A stretch of 64,000 nt of DNA from Coleophoma eucalyptorum (taxonomy: Eukaryota > Ascomycota > Leotiomycetes > Helotiales > Dermateaceae), in contig JALRME010000030.1 of the NCBI GenBank assembly GCA_026120035.1, positions 186,001-250,000 of the forward strand, given 5' to 3'. Below the pieces are notes generated by a model. It did not search any database and was not told the DNA's origin. It saw only the letters and a program-made list of their open reading frames with translations. Positions 62,680 through 64,000 of the stretch are shown here, piece after piece (within the stretch, counting starts at the first letter, position 1; every line of letters begins with the position of its first letter). The translations under genes were made by a program, and so were the position numbers.

Positions 62680-63605
62680 GTGCGACTTGGGAAGAACGTT
62701 TTTGTAGGATTGTATAAGGAGATGAAAGATAAGGTTGCGGACTGAATTCTTGTAAAATAGGTATTGTAGATGGTAGATCAAGACCTGAAAGAAAAGAAAG
62801 CTATGTGTACAATTTACTATAAAGAAATGGGCCGAGTTTCCAAACGCTATTCAGACCTAAATATTTACATCTTAGTACCTGCAGGAATGTGTAAATATAC
62901 TTTTGCATTGCACAAAGCACTTTGCACAAATTTAGTTGTGCAGATGCAATATCCCTTCGTTTCTCAGCCACGCTTGGCATGAAGGTCGTCGACATAAAAT
63001 CTCGCCCTCTAGAGACCTTAGGTAAGCAACATCCCATGTCACCATTGGACTCCTCGCTCCCAACCCGACATGCGAAGAACGAGAACGACGCCAATTGCGG
63101 GACGGGGACGGCCTCTGCGTCATAAACACCCTTTTCAATTTTCCTCGGACTCGCGGACCCGCGAGGGTAGCGACACAGCCTTACATGCTGCGGTCCGACA
63201 GCCACGCTCACTTACGTCCGCAGCCAGCGTCGGGGTCGGGGGCCCGGCGCAACCACAGAGGAGGGGGGAGTTAGAGCATTATATAGATATCTCTCTGCCT
63301 AACTGTGATGTTTTTCGGTTTTGTTTTGTTTATGGTTTTCATATACAGACTTCAACCCAATTCTCTATAACCATCACGGATAGTCACTAGGTTGTGTGGC
63401 CAATTGATCATTTTTGCAGCTGAAGGATTCGACCGAGCTTGCTTCACTTTACTCTTTTATATATATATATATATATATATACGCCCGTACCTTCCTACCA
63501 CGGCGCGCGAAAAGAGTTGCCAGAAAGTAATTCGAGGATAACCTCTCATTCCCTATCGCAAAGCCGCGTGCAGAAATCAGCCCGCAGAACCAAAATAAAA
63601 AAGTA
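62680..63605. other. Intergenic region
   Basis: About 0.93 kb between mS29 and the last gene. It holds a small perfect GC-rich palindrome at 63150-63165 (CTCGCGG and CCGCGAG around AC) and a (TA)12 run at 63458-63481. No gene is supported. Confidence 0.5.
63458..63481. repeat. (TA)12 dinucleotide repeat
   Basis: Twelve uninterrupted TA units, 124 bp before the start codon of the next gene. Its position allows a TATA-like role, but this is not shown. Confidence 0.8.
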
Positions 63606-64000
63606 ATGGCAACCACTCCTGCAACCCCCGCTGTCTCCGCAGCGAAGGAGAGTATAGTCGCAAGAGTACGTTCCTCTCCCTCCTCTTTTCTCTTCCGCTG
63701 CATATCGAAACCCCTCATGCTGACGCGCACTCTCCAGCTCCTGATCGCCCCGCTGGCATTCATCTCGTTCCTGATCTCGCTCTCGCTCATTGACTCGCGC
63801 AACACCTCGCGGCGCTCCTCCTCCTCCTCCTCCTCCTCCTCCTCGGGCTCCAACTCTTTCCTCTCGCGCCTGCTCTTCAAACCTACCACCTCCAGCACCC
63901 CCACTGGGTCCCCGCGCCCCGTGTCCCCACGGAGGGACAAGGAGACGGACCGCGAGTGGGAAAGCCACTACCATACCCACCAGAAGAAACTCATGAAGAT
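63606..64000 (+). CDS. Partial gene: small membrane protein, 5' end only
   Basis: The first exon 63606..63665 encodes MATTPATPAVSAAKESIVAR; a 72 bp intron (63666..63737, GTACGT to CTCCAG) joins to a second exon open to the window edge. The join gives a single hydrophobic segment LLIAPLAFISFLISLSLID (about residues 21-39), likely a membrane anchor or signal anchor. After it comes a run of ten Ser encoded by TCC repeats (63816-63845) and a hydrophilic part. I do not recognise the family. The 3' end is outside the window, so length and function are unknown. Confidence 0.6.
   Translation, partial: MATTPATPAVSAAKESIVARVRSSPSSFLFRCISKPLMLTRTLQLLIAPLAFISFLISLSLIDSRNTSRRSSSSSSSSSSGSNSFLSRLLFKPTTSSTPTGSPRPVSPRRDKETDREWESHYHTHQKKLMK

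Overview
This window is eukaryotic nuclear DNA from a filamentous ascomycete (Pezizomycotina; a Leotiomycete-like fungus is my best guess, but no marker in the window proves the class). The reasons are dense genes on both strands, short GT-AG introns (mostly 43-85 bp, many with a CTAAC/CTGAC branch site), and a full set of fungal housekeeping proteins. There is no operon structure, no CRISPR array, no rRNA gene and no intact transposon. About 20 protein genes could be rebuilt by joining exons across introns; nearly all joins keep the reading frame and restore family-typical protein sequence.

Layout. 1-9 kb: a blasticidin-S-deaminase-like cytidine deaminase (+), then a large Rho GEF with DH, BAR and SH3 regions (-). 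9-15 kb: a 2.3 kb gene-free stretch, then telomerase reverse transcriptase (+, seven exons). 16-18 kb: a secreted amidase-signature enzyme (+) with an 8-nt internal exon. 19-28 kb: a 2014-residue protein with an ordered N-terminus, a very long disordered middle and a C-terminal coiled coil, which I read as a candidate meiotic axis protein of the Red1/SYCP2 type; next to it a Nedd8-specific protease (Den1/NEDP1). 28-32 kb: a chromodomain protein (-) and PAM17 (+), separated by an AT-rich, possibly RIP-decayed stretch. 32-45 kb: an ABCC transporter (-), a 3-dehydroshikimate-dehydratase-like enzyme (-), SLX9 (-) head-to-head with UBA4 (+), and an MFS anion:cation symporter (-). 46-55 kb: a 124-residue orphan (+), PEX1 (-) head-to-head with MCM7 (+). 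57-64 kb: a RhoGAP protein (+), RRS1 (-) head-to-head with mitochondrial ribosomal protein mS29 (+), and the 5' end of a small membrane protein that leaves the window.

The genes do not form one pathway or a biosynthetic cluster. Themes recur: chromosome maintenance (TERT, MCM7, the Red1-like candidate, chromodomain protein), ribosome biogenesis (SLX9, RRS1), mitochondrial function (PAM17, mS29), ubiquitin-like modifiers (Den1, UBA4), Rho signalling (one GEF, one GAP) and peroxisome biogenesis (PEX1). Three close head-to-head pairs suggest shared promoters. I did not find a clearly new molecular system; the most interesting points are the Red1/SYCP2-like candidate, a start-codon-only exon in SLX9, the 8-nt exon in the amidase, and the orphan small protein.
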